Assembly: GCF_003347635.1 (NCBI RefSeq)
Contig: NZ_QDFY01000001.1
Span: 1,112,157-1,176,156, forward strand
DNA: 64,000 nt
Direction of reading: 5' to 3'
From: Sphingosinicella terrae
GTDB taxonomy: Bacteria > Pseudomonadota > Alphaproteobacteria > Sphingomonadales > Sphingomonadaceae
Both the position numbers and the translations under genes were made by a program. How positions within the stretch are numbered: position 1 is the first letter of the stretch; every line of letters begins with the position of its first letter. Shown here piece after piece: positions 48,653-57,356 of this stretch. The notes beneath the pieces were generated by a model. That model did not search any database and was not told the DNA's origin. It saw only the letters and a program-made list of their open reading frames with translations.

Positions 48653-50788
48653 ATGAGGACGAGCTCCGAGAATGAGGCCGCCCAGCTGCTGTCGGGCCTT
48701 CGCGTGGCCGATCTCGGCCAGGGCATGGCGGCGGCGATCGTCGCCCGCTTTCTGGCCGATGCCGGCGCGGACGTGATGCGGGCGGAGCCGGCGACCGATT
48801 CCCCCTTCAATGCGCTCTATCCAGCCTATCGGGCCTGGCATTCCGGTTCACGGGTCGCCGGTTCGTCCGAAGAGCTTCGTGCATTTCTCGCCGAGGCCGA
48901 CCTCTGCATCCTTGGCGGAGAGGATCATCCGGAGGCCCGACGAAGCCACGATCATCTCGTCGATGCCAGCCGCTATCCGCGGCTGGTGATCGTCCGGATC
49001 GATGGCAATCCGGCCGACCTTGCCGGCGAGGGACGCCCAAGCACGGAGCTGCTTGCCCAGGCGCTCTCAGGTCTGGTCTGGGAGCAATTTCCCGACCGGC
49101 CGGTGGCGATGTGCTTCGCGCCGGCGAGCATCGGCGCGGCCTTCCAGGCTCTGCTCGGTGGCCTTGCCGCCCTCTTCGAAAGAGAGGGCAGCGGCCTCGG
49201 CCAGACGGTTCGCACATCGCTCCTCGAAGGCGCGATGTCGTGGCTGCCCATGTTCTGGGCGGATTTCGAGACGCCGACGCCGGCTGCCGCCTTCATCACC
49301 CCGAAGGATGCGGTGCCGCTCGTCTTTCGCTGCCGCGACGGGCAGTTCCTGCATTTCGTCATCGGCGCCGCGGGCTCCAAGTACAAGCTCTACCAGGTGC
49401 TCGGGATCGACGATCCCACGGTCCAGCCTGGCGACAGCGGCATGCCCCGGCCCGGAGGTGACCCGCGCAACTTCTATGGAGACATCGACCTGCTCGCCGA
49501 GCGCTGCGCCCAGCGCGATCGCGACGAGCTGCTCGAGGCGCTCTGGGCCGCCGGGCTTCCGGCGGAGCCGGTGCTGCCGCCCGGCGGCGCCTGGGACGAC
49601 CCGCAGATCGCGCGCAACGGGGTCATTGTCCTCGAGCCGGACGGGAGCCGCCGCGTCGGGCTGCCGTTCCGCGCCAGCCTTCGCTCGCCCGCCAAGCCGC
49701 GACCGCTGCCGGGCGGCGACCGGCCGCTCGAGGGCGTGCGCGTGGTTGATTTCGGCGCTTTCGTCGCCGGACCGCTCGCCTCGCAGCTGCTCACCGGCCT
49801 CGGTGCCGAGGTCGTCAAGGTCGAGCCGCCCGCCGGCGAGCCGAGCCGCGGCCTGGTCCGCGGCTATCTCGCCGCCAATCGCGGCAAGAAGGGCGTCACA
49901 CTCGACCTCAAGACCGACGCAGGGCAGGAACTCGCGCGCAGGCTCGCGACCCGGGCGCATGTCGTGACGAGCAACTTTCGCGCTGGCGTATCGAGGCGGC
50001 TCGGCATCGATCCCGAAACGCTGGGCCGGTTGCAGCCGGATCTCATCGTCCTGGAGAGCCCGGCTTATGGCTGCGAGGGGCCGAGCGCGGAACGGGCCGG
50101 CTTCGACATGGTCATTCAGGCGGTATCCGGGCTCGAGCATCGCGCCGGGGCGGCCTCCGGCCTGCCGATGTGGAACCGCCTTTCGATGGTCGATTTCGCC
50201 GGCGGCACGATAGGCGCGATCGCCCTATTGTGCGCCCTCGTCGCCCGTCGCCGCCAGGGCGTCGGGGTCAGCCTGGAAGCGCCACTGGTCAATGCCGGCC
50301 TGTTCCTGCTGTCGGAATTGGTCCAGCGCAGCGACGGGCGATTCGTCGGCGCCCCTGAAGTCAATGAAGCGGGGACGGGCTTCGATTCGCTGGACTCGCT
50401 CTACCGTACCGCCGACGGCTGGATCGCCTTGGTCGGTCGCGGCAAGGGCGCGGCCAACCGCATCGGAGCCGCTCTCGGGGTGACGGAAGCGGGCCGGGAC
50501 GCCCTTGCGGCCGCCCTGGCCAGCCTGGCAACCGAAATCGCGCTGGCCCGGCTCCGCGAAGCCGGCATCTGGGCAGAACCTTGCCGGACGGGCGTTGCGC
50601 AGCGGCTTCTGGACAGTCCGGCGCTCGCCGAACGTGGCCTCGTCCGGATCACGCGCCATGCGATTTACGGCAGGACGCGCGATCTCGGGCTCTTCTTCAC
50701 ACTCTCCCGCTCGCCGGTCGGCAACGATGTGCCGCTGCACGAGGTTGGCGAGCATGACCAGGAGATACTCGACCCCTTGCGCGCCTGA
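48653..50788 (+). CDS. Two-domain class III CoA-transferase (CaiB/BaiF), paralogue of 37607
   Basis: This 711-residue chain starts at ATG 48653 (GAGGAGCC upstream). It carries two CaiB/BaiF domains, about 1-345 and 355-711. The second keeps the catalytic Asp in LSMVDFAGGTIGA; the first has FAPASIGAAFQAL at that position and seems inactive. It is clearly homologous along its whole length to the 37607 product (shared: RNFYGD, DELLEA, GLPAEPVL, PQIARNG, RRVGLPF, FVAGPLA, PAYGCEGP/PAYGTEGP). It would transfer CoA to a carboxylate intermediate. It is the end of the plus-strand unit. Confidence 0.88.
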   Translation: MRTSSENEAAQLLSGLRVADLGQGMAAAIVARFLADAGADVMRAEPATDSPFNALYPAYRAWHSGSRVAGSSEELRAFLAEADLCILGGEDHPEARRSHDHLVDASRYPRLVIVRIDGNPADLAGEGRPSTELLAQALSGLVWEQFPDRPVAMCFAPASIGAAFQALLGGLAALFEREGSGLGQTVRTSLLEGAMSWLPMFWADFETPTPAAAFITPKDAVPLVFRCRDGQFLHFVIGAAGSKYKLYQVLGIDDPTVQPGDSGMPRPGGDPRNFYGDIDLLAERCAQRDRDELLEALWAAGLPAEPVLPPGGAWDDPQIARNGVIVLEPDGSRRVGLPFRASLRSPAKPRPLPGGDRPLEGVRVVDFGAFVAGPLASQLLTGLGAEVVKVEPPAGEPSRGLVRGYLAANRGKKGVTLDLKTDAGQELARRLATRAHVVTSNFRAGVSRRLGIDPETLGRLQPDLIVLESPAYGCEGPSAERAGFDMVIQAVSGLEHRAGAASGLPMWNRLSMVDFAGGTIGAIALLCALVARRRQGVGVSLEAPLVNAGLFLLSELVQRSDGRFVGAPEVNEAGTGFDSLDSLYRTADGWIALVGRGKGAANRIGAALGVTEAGRDALAAALASLATEIALARLREAGIWAEPCRTGVAQRLLDSPALAERGLVRITRHAIYGRTRDLGLFFTLSRSPVGNDVPLHEVGEHDQEILDPLRA

Positions 50789-50793
50789 CCCGG

Positions 50794-50814
50794 CGCGCAC
50801 GCGGCCTGTGCGCG
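50794..50814. terminator. GC hairpin between convergent genes
   Basis: CGCGCAC (50794-50800) and GTGCGCG (50808-50814) are perfect complements around a seven-base loop, inside the 29-base gap between the CoA-transferase (plus, ends 50788) and the nitronate monooxygenase (minus, ends 50818). TTTA follows. Probable bidirectional terminator. Confidence 0.55.
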
Positions 50815-50817
50815 GCT

Positions 50818-51951
50818 TTAGGCGGTCCAGACCTTCATGTTTTCGACCGCGTCGGCGAAGTCTTCCATGAATTCCTGGACGACGGTGCGGCAGGATTTCT
50901 CGCTGGAGATCATGCCGATGCCTTGGCCGACGCCCTCGGTGACGAGCGGCATGGCCCCCTCGTTTCCACCCGCGACCGATTTCTCGATCTGCTGAAAGGC
51001 GCGATCGGTGAGCAGATGCTGGAAAGGCATCGGCAACGGACCGGGGCTGTCGGCGCCTTCCCAGGCCTCGTTCCAGGCCGAGCGGAGCTGGCGCGCCGTC
51101 TTTCCTGTCATGGCCCGCGACCGCAGGGTATCCCGCGACCGGGCGGCGAGCAGACGGCGCTTCACCGCCTCCGAGACGCCCGATTCCACCGTGGGCAGCC
51201 ACACCGATCCGGTCCAGGCTCCGGCAGCGCCCATGGTCATCGCCGCCGCCATCTGACGGCCGGTGACGATCCCACCCGCCGCCAGCACCGGAACATCTGA
51301 CCCCGCATCGCGCACGGCTGCGACCACCTCGGGGACGAGCACCATCGTCGATACCTCGCCGCAATGGGCGGCCGCCTCGGTTCCCTGCGCGACCAGGACA
51401 TCCACGCCCAAAGCGAGCTGGCGGAGCGCATGCTCCTTCGAACCGACCAGGGCGCCGACCGGCACGCCGGCGGCGTGCGACTTGTCGATCATGAACTGCG
51501 GCGGGACGCCAAGGGCGTTGACGAACAGGCGAATGGGATGGCGCAGCGCTTCGTCGACCATCGCCTCGGCGGTATCGAGGAAGTGGGAGATGTCGTGATC
51601 CTCGTCCGCGGGGACCGGCGTCTTCGGATTGACGCCGTGGCGGGTGAGCAGGCCATCGACGAAGTCTTTGTGCGCTTGCGGGATCTTGTCGTACAGCTGA
51701 CGGCTGCTCTGCTGCGACTGATCGCGATCGGCCATATTCTCGGGAATGGCGAGATCCACACCGTAGGGCTTGCCGTCGACATGCGCATCGATCCAGTCCA
51801 GCTCGATCTTGAGTTGATCGGGTCCGATCATGGCGCCACCAAAGACGCCGAATCCGCCGGCCTTGCTGACGGCAGCGACCACGTCGCGGCAGTGGCTGAA
51901 GGCGAAAAGCGGGAATTCGATGCGCAGCATCTCGCAGATCTTGTTGCTCAT
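50818..51951 (-). CDS. Nitronate monooxygenase / 2-nitropropane dioxygenase-family flavoprotein
   Basis: This FMN-dependent TIM-barrel flavoprotein has 377 residues. It shows FPLFAFSHCRDVVAAVSKAGGFGVFGG, GVDVLVAQGTEAAAHCGEV (with His), VPVLAAGGIVTGRQMAAAM and MGAAGAWTGSVWL. In acyl-CoA clusters such proteins are often annotated nitronate monooxygenase but may be enoyl-reductase-like flavin enzymes. The true substrate is uncertain. Its start overlaps the crotonase stop as ATGA. Confidence 0.87.
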   Translation of the reverse strand: MSNKICEMLRIEFPLFAFSHCRDVVAAVSKAGGFGVFGGAMIGPDQLKIELDWIDAHVDGKPYGVDLAIPENMADRDQSQQSSRQLYDKIPQAHKDFVDGLLTRHGVNPKTPVPADEDHDISHFLDTAEAMVDEALRHPIRLFVNALGVPPQFMIDKSHAAGVPVGALVGSKEHALRQLALGVDVLVAQGTEAAAHCGEVSTMVLVPEVVAAVRDAGSDVPVLAAGGIVTGRQMAAAMTMGAAGAWTGSVWLPTVESGVSEAVKRRLLAARSRDTLRSRAMTGKTARQLRSAWNEAWEGADSPGPLPMPFQHLLTDRAFQQIEKSVAGGNEGAMPLVTEGVGQGIGMISSEKSCRTVVQEFMEDFADAVENMKVWTA

Positions 51952-52793
51952 TGTCTTCTCTCCTGAATGCCGTCGCCCACGCCGCGCGCACCGAAACGCG
52001 GCGGCCGCCTGTCCCGCAAGGCGGTCAGGGCCTCGGTGAAATCCTCGCTGGCCGCGCAGCGGCGGACCGCGGCCAGCTCCGCCTCATATTGCGCCGACAG
52101 GCTGTCCGACTCCGCCTGGAGCAGCGCCTTGGTCTCCCTTATCGCGAGGCGGGGACCGTCGGCCAGTTGCCGTGCCGCCGCCAGCGCCGATGAATCGAGC
52201 GAGGCGTCGGGAACCATCCGGCTGGCCAGGCCCCATCGTTCCGCCTGTGCGGCGTCCAACGTCTCACCCAGCAACAGGACCTGCGCCGCCCTCGCCCAGC
52301 CCACCTTGCGCGGCAGGAACCAGCTCTCGCCGTGGTCGGGAACGTGGCCGAGGGCAATCTGCGGCGCCCTGAAGCGCGCCGTCTCGGAAACGAACAAGAG
52401 GTCCGCTCCGAGCGCGAACTGGAAACCGGCGCCGACCGCCCATCCGCGAACGGCGGCGACCACCGGAATGGGGAGCGCCGCGAGCGCGGCGAAGATCCCA
52501 TGGGTCAGCTCGACGACCGAGCCGGCCACGGCCTCGGCGCGCGCGTCCGGGGAGCCTTCGAGGAGCGAGCCGAGATCACCGAGATCGGCCCCAGCGCAGA
52601 AATCGCCACCGGCACCGTCGATCAGGACGGCTCCGATCGAATCGTCGGCGGCGATTGCGGCGATGATCCCGACGAGCGAGCGGCACATCACGAAGGTCAG
52701 GGCGTTCTTCGCCTTCGGCCGGTCGAACCGGATGCGGGCGACGCCCTGGTCTACCGTCAGGGTAATTCGCCCGTCCTGCCCGCTCCCGCCCAT
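51948..52793 (-). CDS. Crotonase-family protein lacking the two hydratase Glu residues
   Basis: This crotonase of 281 residues keeps the oxyanion-hole motif FCAGADLGDL. The first catalytic position reads GAGFQFALGAD (Gln) and the second APQIALG (Gln). Water addition by the usual pair is unlikely; isomerase or another activity is more plausible, with Asp/Glu in GHVPDHGES. The C-terminus is rich in Arg (RDRRPPRFG). ATG 52793 is the first gene of a divergent unit; the ribosome site is weak. Confidence 0.83.
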   Translation of the reverse strand: MGGSGQDGRITLTVDQGVARIRFDRPKAKNALTFVMCRSLVGIIAAIAADDSIGAVLIDGAGGDFCAGADLGDLGSLLEGSPDARAEAVAGSVVELTHGIFAALAALPIPVVAAVRGWAVGAGFQFALGADLLFVSETARFRAPQIALGHVPDHGESWFLPRKVGWARAAQVLLLGETLDAAQAERWGLASRMVPDASLDSSALAAARQLADGPRLAIRETKALLQAESDSLSAQYEAELAAVRRCAASEDFTEALTALRDRRPPRFGARGVGDGIQERRQ

Positions 52794-52818
52794 GATCCGC
52801 CCGAAATATCGCTACCAC

Positions 52819-52854
52819 AAAGTAAGCTAGGGTACTTTCTTCGGTTGCGCAACC
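52819..52854. promoter_or_regulatory. Divergent promoter with AAAGTA-N8-TACTTT and GGTTGCGCAACC palindromes
   Basis: AAAGTA (52819-52824) and TACTTT (52833-52838) form an inverted repeat around AGCTAGGG. The same stretch, GTAAGCTAGGGTACTTTC, matches the box at 18381-18398 in 14 of 18 positions. A second perfect 12-base palindrome GGTTGCGCAACC is at 52843-52854, and CGTACG at 52875-52880. The gap separates the crotonase (minus) and ACAD10/11-like dehydrogenase (plus). Operator inferred. Confidence 0.55.
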
Positions 52855-52899
52855 GGGGTCGGGAAGTTAGGAAGCGTACGATATAGGATGGAGATGATG

Positions 52900-54132
52900 A
52901 TGGCGGAAGAACGGCTGCTTCGCGAGGTCGAGCAGTTCATGCTCGAACGGGTCATCCCGGCAGAGCCGATCCACCACTCGCAGCTGGCGCAGGCTGCCGA
53001 CCGTTGGACCTATACGCCGATCATGCGCGAGCTGCGCGCCGAGGCGAAGGCGCGCGGCCTGTGGCTGTTCCCGCTGCCCGAGCGACTCGGTGGGCGAGGC
53101 CTGAGCCTCACCGAATTCGGGCCGATCGCCGAGTGCATGAACTGGTGCAACTTCGGGCCCGAAATCTTCAACTGCTATTCCGGCACCATCTCGAACGCGA
53201 CCGTGCTCGACGCCAATGCGTCCGACGAGCTCAAGGCCCGCTATCTGTCCCGGCTGCTGTCGGGCGAGGCGCGCTCCTGCATCAGCATCACCGAGCGCGG
53301 AATCCCCTCCTCCGACCCCACGGAGCTGAAGTTCGAGGCACGACGCGACGGCGACGACTATGTGCTGAATGGGGTCAAGAGCTGGGCGACGGGCGCGGCG
53401 ATGCGCGAATGCGAGTTCATCCTCGTCCTCGCGGCAACCGCGCCGGACGCTCCCCGACATCAACGCCATTCGCTGGTCCTGGTGCCGAAGGATACGCCCG
53501 GCCTCACCCTCGGCCGCATCGAGACCGTGATGGGGTTCGACGACGCGCCCTTCGGCCATTGCGATCTCGTTTTCGACGACGTCCGTGTCCCGGCCGGAAA
53601 CCGGCTCGGCGAGGAAGGTCAGGGCTTCACCCTTATCCAGGCAACCTTGGGCGTCGGCCGGATCCAACTCGGCATGGGCGCGGTCGGAGCGGCCGAGCGA
53701 GCGATGATGGAGATGTGCCAATGGGTCGAGGAACGGGTGATCGGCGGCCGCCCGCTCTCGGATCGCGGCGTGGTCACGGACGCCATCGCCCGCTCCCGGA
53801 TCGATATCGACCAGGCCCGCGCCTTCATCGCGCAGACGGCCAGGGACATGGAAGCCCACGGCCTCAAGGCGGTGCGCGGAGCGGTGGCTCAGCTGAAGGT
53901 GCTCGCGCCCAATATCGCGCTCGACGTCATCGACCGGGCGATGCAGTTCCACGGCGGCGCCGGCCTCAGCTGGGACACGCCCCTGGCTGAATTGTGGGCG
54001 CATCAGCGCGCCGTCCGCATCGGCGAAGGCGCCGATGAAGTCCATCGCGAAACCGTGGCCAAGCTGGAGCTGCGGCGGCAGGCCGAGCGTCGGGCCGCGG
54101 CATCGGCCGCCGCCTCCGCAGCGGCCGCCTGA
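52900..54132 (+). CDS. ACAD10/11-like acyl-CoA dehydrogenase
   Basis: This 410-residue dehydrogenase differs from the others in the window. Its C-terminal block FHGGAGLSWDTPLAELWA and RIGEGADEVHRETVAKLELR matches the ACAD10/ACAD11 pattern (GGAG..., DGPDEVH, ELR). A Glu is present at the MCAD catalytic position (GEG). In ACAD10/11 and LvaC this domain acts on phosphorylated 4-hydroxyacyl-CoA made by an APH kinase; that link is inferred here. ATG 52900 is six bases from GGAG; ATG 52888 to 52897 are alternatives. The tail is an Ala/Arg-rich low-complexity run. Confidence 0.86.
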   Translation: MAEERLLREVEQFMLERVIPAEPIHHSQLAQAADRWTYTPIMRELRAEAKARGLWLFPLPERLGGRGLSLTEFGPIAECMNWCNFGPEIFNCYSGTISNATVLDANASDELKARYLSRLLSGEARSCISITERGIPSSDPTELKFEARRDGDDYVLNGVKSWATGAAMRECEFILVLAATAPDAPRHQRHSLVLVPKDTPGLTLGRIETVMGFDDAPFGHCDLVFDDVRVPAGNRLGEEGQGFTLIQATLGVGRIQLGMGAVGAAERAMMEMCQWVEERVIGGRPLSDRGVVTDAIARSRIDIDQARAFIAQTARDMEAHGLKAVRGAVAQLKVLAPNIALDVIDRAMQFHGGAGLSWDTPLAELWAHQRAVRIGEGADEVHRETVAKLELRRQAERRAAASAAASAAAA

Positions 54133-54135
54133 ACC

Positions 54136-55329
54136 ATGTTCTGCATCGTCGGCGCGAGCCTCGCGGGCGACACGGCGGCCGCGACCTTGCGGGCGGAAGG
54201 GTATGACGGCCGCATCCTGCTGATCGGCGACGAGGCCCTGCCGCCTTATGATCGGCCGCCCTTGTCCAAGGAGATGCTGTTCGAGGACATGGCGCCCGAC
54301 CGGCTCTTCCTGCGCGCGGAGAGCTGGTACGATGAGCAGGGGATCGAGTTGCGCCTTGGCAACGGCGCTTCGGGGATCGACGTCGCCGCGCATCGCTTGA
54401 CGCTCCGGGACGGCGAGTCAATTCGCTACGAGAAGCTGCTGCTGACCACGGGGGCACGGGCGCGCACCCTGCCCGTCGACGCCGCGACGGGCGAAGTGCA
54501 CGTCGTTCGCACGCTCGCCGATTCCCAGCGCCTTCGGGCGAGCCTGAAGCCCGGCACCCGGGTGGGCATCGTCGGCGCCGGAGTGATCGGCCTCGAGGTG
54601 GCGGCGAGCGCGGTCAGGCTGGGATGCAGCGTGGACGTGGTGGATCTCGCCGATCGGGTCATGAGCCGCGTCGTTCCGCCCTATTTCTCGGAGTATATCG
54701 CCGGCCAGCACCGTGATCGCGGCGTCCGGCTGCACCTGTCGGCCGGCGAGGTCCGAATCGAGGGAAGTGCCATTGCGACCGGCCGCCTCGGCCGGATCGA
54801 GGCGGACCTCATCGTGGTCGGCATCGGCGTCGTCCCCAATAGCGAGCTTGCGCAAGCGGCCGGCATCGCCTGCGACAACGGCATCATCGTCGACGAGCTC
54901 GCCCGGACCGGTGCGCCGGACATCTTCGCCGCGGGCGACGTCGCCCGCTATCCCTGCTCCTACGAAGGGAGGCTGATCCGTTGCGAGAATTGGCGCCACG
55001 CCCAGGATCATGCCGCGACGGCGGCGCGCAACATGCTCGGCCACGGGCTCATCTATCGTGCCGCGCCGAGCATGTGGTCCGACCAATATGACATCAAGCT
55101 GCAGACCTGCGGCCGGATCGGTCACGGCGATCCGATCGTGCGCGGCGATGCCGCCGGCGGGCGGTTCATGTTCCTCTATCGCGATGCCTCCGGCGGCCTC
55201 GCCGGAGCGGTCGGCATCAACCAGGCCAAGGACATGCGCTTTGCCCAGCGGCTCATCGAGCAGGGCCGGGCCATCGACCCGGGCTTGCTCGCCGATCCGA
55301 AGCAGGATCTGAGAAAGCTCGCCGCCTGA
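54136..55329 (+). CDS. Ferredoxin reductase (FAD, NAD(P)H-dependent)
   Basis: This 397-residue flavoprotein has two Rossmann motifs: an N-terminal FAD loop CIVGASLAGDTAA and a NAD(P) loop GIVGAGVIGLEVAAS (about 148-162). Also present are PPYDRPPLSKE and IFAAGDVARYP. It passes electrons from NAD(P)H to a ferredoxin for a Rieske dioxygenase or P450. No ferredoxin gene is visible in the window. It starts three bases after the dehydrogenase stop and ends in a TGATG overlap with the hydratase, so it is tightly coupled to them. The Rieske enzyme at 17006 is a possible client. Confidence 0.91.
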   Translation: MFCIVGASLAGDTAAATLRAEGYDGRILLIGDEALPPYDRPPLSKEMLFEDMAPDRLFLRAESWYDEQGIELRLGNGASGIDVAAHRLTLRDGESIRYEKLLLTTGARARTLPVDAATGEVHVVRTLADSQRLRASLKPGTRVGIVGAGVIGLEVAASAVRLGCSVDVVDLADRVMSRVVPPYFSEYIAGQHRDRGVRLHLSAGEVRIEGSAIATGRLGRIEADLIVVGIGVVPNSELAQAAGIACDNGIIVDELARTGAPDIFAAGDVARYPCSYEGRLIRCENWRHAQDHAATAARNMLGHGLIYRAAPSMWSDQYDIKLQTCGRIGHGDPIVRGDAAGGRFMFLYRDASGGLAGAVGINQAKDMRFAQRLIEQGRAIDPGLLADPKQDLRKLAA

Positions 55330-56171
55330 TGGAACAGCCGCTCAATTTCAGCTTTGTGGACGGCGTCGCGCTGATCGAGCTCGACAACCCTCCGGTAAAC
55401 GCGCTCTTCGACGAGATGCGCGACGGGATCGCAGCGGCTCTGCCACGGCTCGATGCGGATCCGAAGGTCGAGGTGGTGCTGATCGTCAGTGCCGGCTCGG
55501 CCTTTTGCGCCGGAGTCGACCTCAAGAAGACGGCGCCGCGCAGCGAGCCCTTCCTGCTTCACCCTGCGCTCGACGCGATGGACCGGTTATCCAAGCCGCT
55601 CGCCGCGGCGATCAACGGCGCCGCGCTGGGAGGCGGGCTCGAGCTCGCGCTTGCCTGCCACTACCGCCTCGCCGGTCCCCGCGCGACCCTCGGCCTCCCC
55701 GAAGTCGACGTCGGGATCATACCGGGCGCCTGCGGCACGCAGCGGCTGCCGCGCCTCGTCCCGCTCGAAGCGGCGCTTGCGATGGCCGCCCTCGGCGACC
55801 GGGTCGATGCGCAGACCGCGCTGCGCCTGGGACTGCTGGACGGTATCCGGCCCGGTCCCGACTTTCGCGGCCGCGCCGTCGCTTGGGCGCGCAGCCTCCG
55901 GGGCAAGCGCATCAGGCGCACGCGCGATCTGCCGGTACAACGCCCGGCCGATCCGGAACGCGTCATCGTGGGAGCGCTCGCCAGGGCGGCCGTCGAGCGC
56001 CCCGGCGAGACCGCACCGCTCAAGGCGATCGAAGCGGTACGGGCCGCCCTGACGCTGCCTTTCGACGACGGGGTAGAGCTCGAGCGATCGCTGGTGACGG
56101 AGCGCAAGGGCTCCGACGAAGCCCACGCGATGCGGCAAGCCTTCTTCGCCCGGCGCGCGGCGCGCACCTAG
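55329..56171 (+). CDS. Enoyl-CoA hydratase (both catalytic Glu present)
   Basis: This crotonase of 280 residues has FCAGVDLKK as oxyanion-hole region, GGGLELALACHYR with the first Glu and GLPEVDVGIIPGACGTQRL with the second, so hydratase activity is expected. The sequence resembles the hydratase half of FadB/MFE-1-type proteins but ends without a dehydrogenase domain. The start overlaps the reductase stop by one base. The end overlaps the convergent CoA-transferase stop by four bases. Confidence 0.9.
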   Translation: MEQPLNFSFVDGVALIELDNPPVNALFDEMRDGIAAALPRLDADPKVEVVLIVSAGSAFCAGVDLKKTAPRSEPFLLHPALDAMDRLSKPLAAAINGAALGGGLELALACHYRLAGPRATLGLPEVDVGIIPGACGTQRLPRLVPLEAALAMAALGDRVDAQTALRLGLLDGIRPGPDFRGRAVAWARSLRGKRIRRTRDLPVQRPADPERVIVGALARAAVERPGETAPLKAIEAVRAALTLPFDDGVELERSLVTERKGSDEAHAMRQAFFARRAART

Positions 56172-57355
56172 ATCACCCCGCCCGCGCGCAATTCCTCGAT
56201 CTCGGCCGCGCTGAATCCGGCCTCGGCCAGGACCGCCTCATTATCCTCGCCGGGACGGGGCGGTCCCTTGCGGATGGCGCCCGGCGTCCGGCTGAAGCTA
56301 GCAGGAGGCTTGATGAACGGCACCGGCTGCGACAGGCCTTCCACCGCAAGCGGTTCGACGAAACATTGGCGGACGTGCGGATCGTCCAGCGCCTGCTGGG
56401 GGGTCAGCAAGGGACCGGCCGGGATATTGTTCCTCGCCAGGATCTCGAGCACCTCGGCATTGGTGTAGTCCTTGGCCCATTGGCTCGCCACCGCGCTCAG
56501 CGCCTCGCCGTGCTCGGCCCGACTCTCGTCGTCGGCGAAGCGCGGGTCGGCGAGAAGCTCCTCCTCGCGGCCGACCATCCGGGCGAACCGCCGGAACATC
56601 GGATTGCCCAGCGCCACCATGTACACCCATCCGTCCCGGGTGCGGATGAGGTCAGCCGGCCCGCCCGATTGCGCCCGATTGCCGGTCCCGCCCCGGTCCG
56701 TCTTGTTGAACGCCTGGTCGATCAGGAAATAATTGCCGACGGTGAGGGCGGTCTGGAGGAGGTTGGCCTCCACCTTCTGGCCCTCACCGGTGCGGTCGCG
56801 ATGCCGCAGCGCCGCCATCGCGCCGAAGGCGGCGATGAACCCGGTGGACATGTCGACCCAGGCCGAGTTGTTCTTCATCGGCCTACCCGGTTCGCCGGAA
56901 ATGTGGGTAAGGCCGCTCATCACCTGAGCGATCGCGTCGAATCCCAGGCGATCGGCATAGGGGCCTTCGCTGCCGAAGGTCGTCATGTGGACGAAGATGA
57001 TGTCCGGCTTGAGAGCGGCGAGGCGCTCGTAATCGAGTCCAAGCGACCGCACCGATTTGGGCGGAAGGTTGGCGACGACGATATCCGCCGTGGCGAGCAG
57101 CCGGTCGAACACCGCCCGCCCCTTCTCCGAGGCCAGATCGAGCGTGAGCCCGCGCTTGTTGCGTCCCGCCTGGGTGAAGCCGACGCCGCCGTGAAACCCC
57201 TCAGCGAATGGCAGGGGCGTGCGGTCCTCGCCGCCGCCGGGGGGCTCGATCCGGATGACGTCCGCCCCCAAGTCCGACAGCAGGGCCGTAGCGACCGGCC
57301 CGGCGACATAGCGGGTCACGTCGAGCACCCGCACGTCCTCGAGGATCCCGCCCAT
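56168..57355 (-). CDS. Class III CoA-transferase (CaiB/BaiF)
   Basis: This single-domain CoA-transferase has 395 residues from ATG 57355 (MGGILEDVRV). The catalytic Asp is in SAWVDMSTGFIAA. Other landmarks are GADVIRIEPPGGG, LGFDAIAQVMSG and FSRTPG. It would shuttle CoA from an acyl donor to a pathway acid. It is the last gene of the 61498-56168 minus-strand operon, one base after the crotonase stop. The upstream in-frame extension lies inside that crotonase and is not used. Confidence 0.91.
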   Translation of the reverse strand: MGGILEDVRVLDVTRYVAGPVATALLSDLGADVIRIEPPGGGEDRTPLPFAEGFHGGVGFTQAGRNKRGLTLDLASEKGRAVFDRLLATADIVVANLPPKSVRSLGLDYERLAALKPDIIFVHMTTFGSEGPYADRLGFDAIAQVMSGLTHISGEPGRPMKNNSAWVDMSTGFIAAFGAMAALRHRDRTGEGQKVEANLLQTALTVGNYFLIDQAFNKTDRGGTGNRAQSGGPADLIRTRDGWVYMVALGNPMFRRFARMVGREEELLADPRFADDESRAEHGEALSAVASQWAKDYTNAEVLEILARNNIPAGPLLTPQQALDDPHVRQCFVEPLAVEGLSQPVPFIKPPASFSRTPGAIRKGPPRPGEDNEAVLAEAGFSAAEIEELRAGGVI

Positions 57356-57356
57356 C

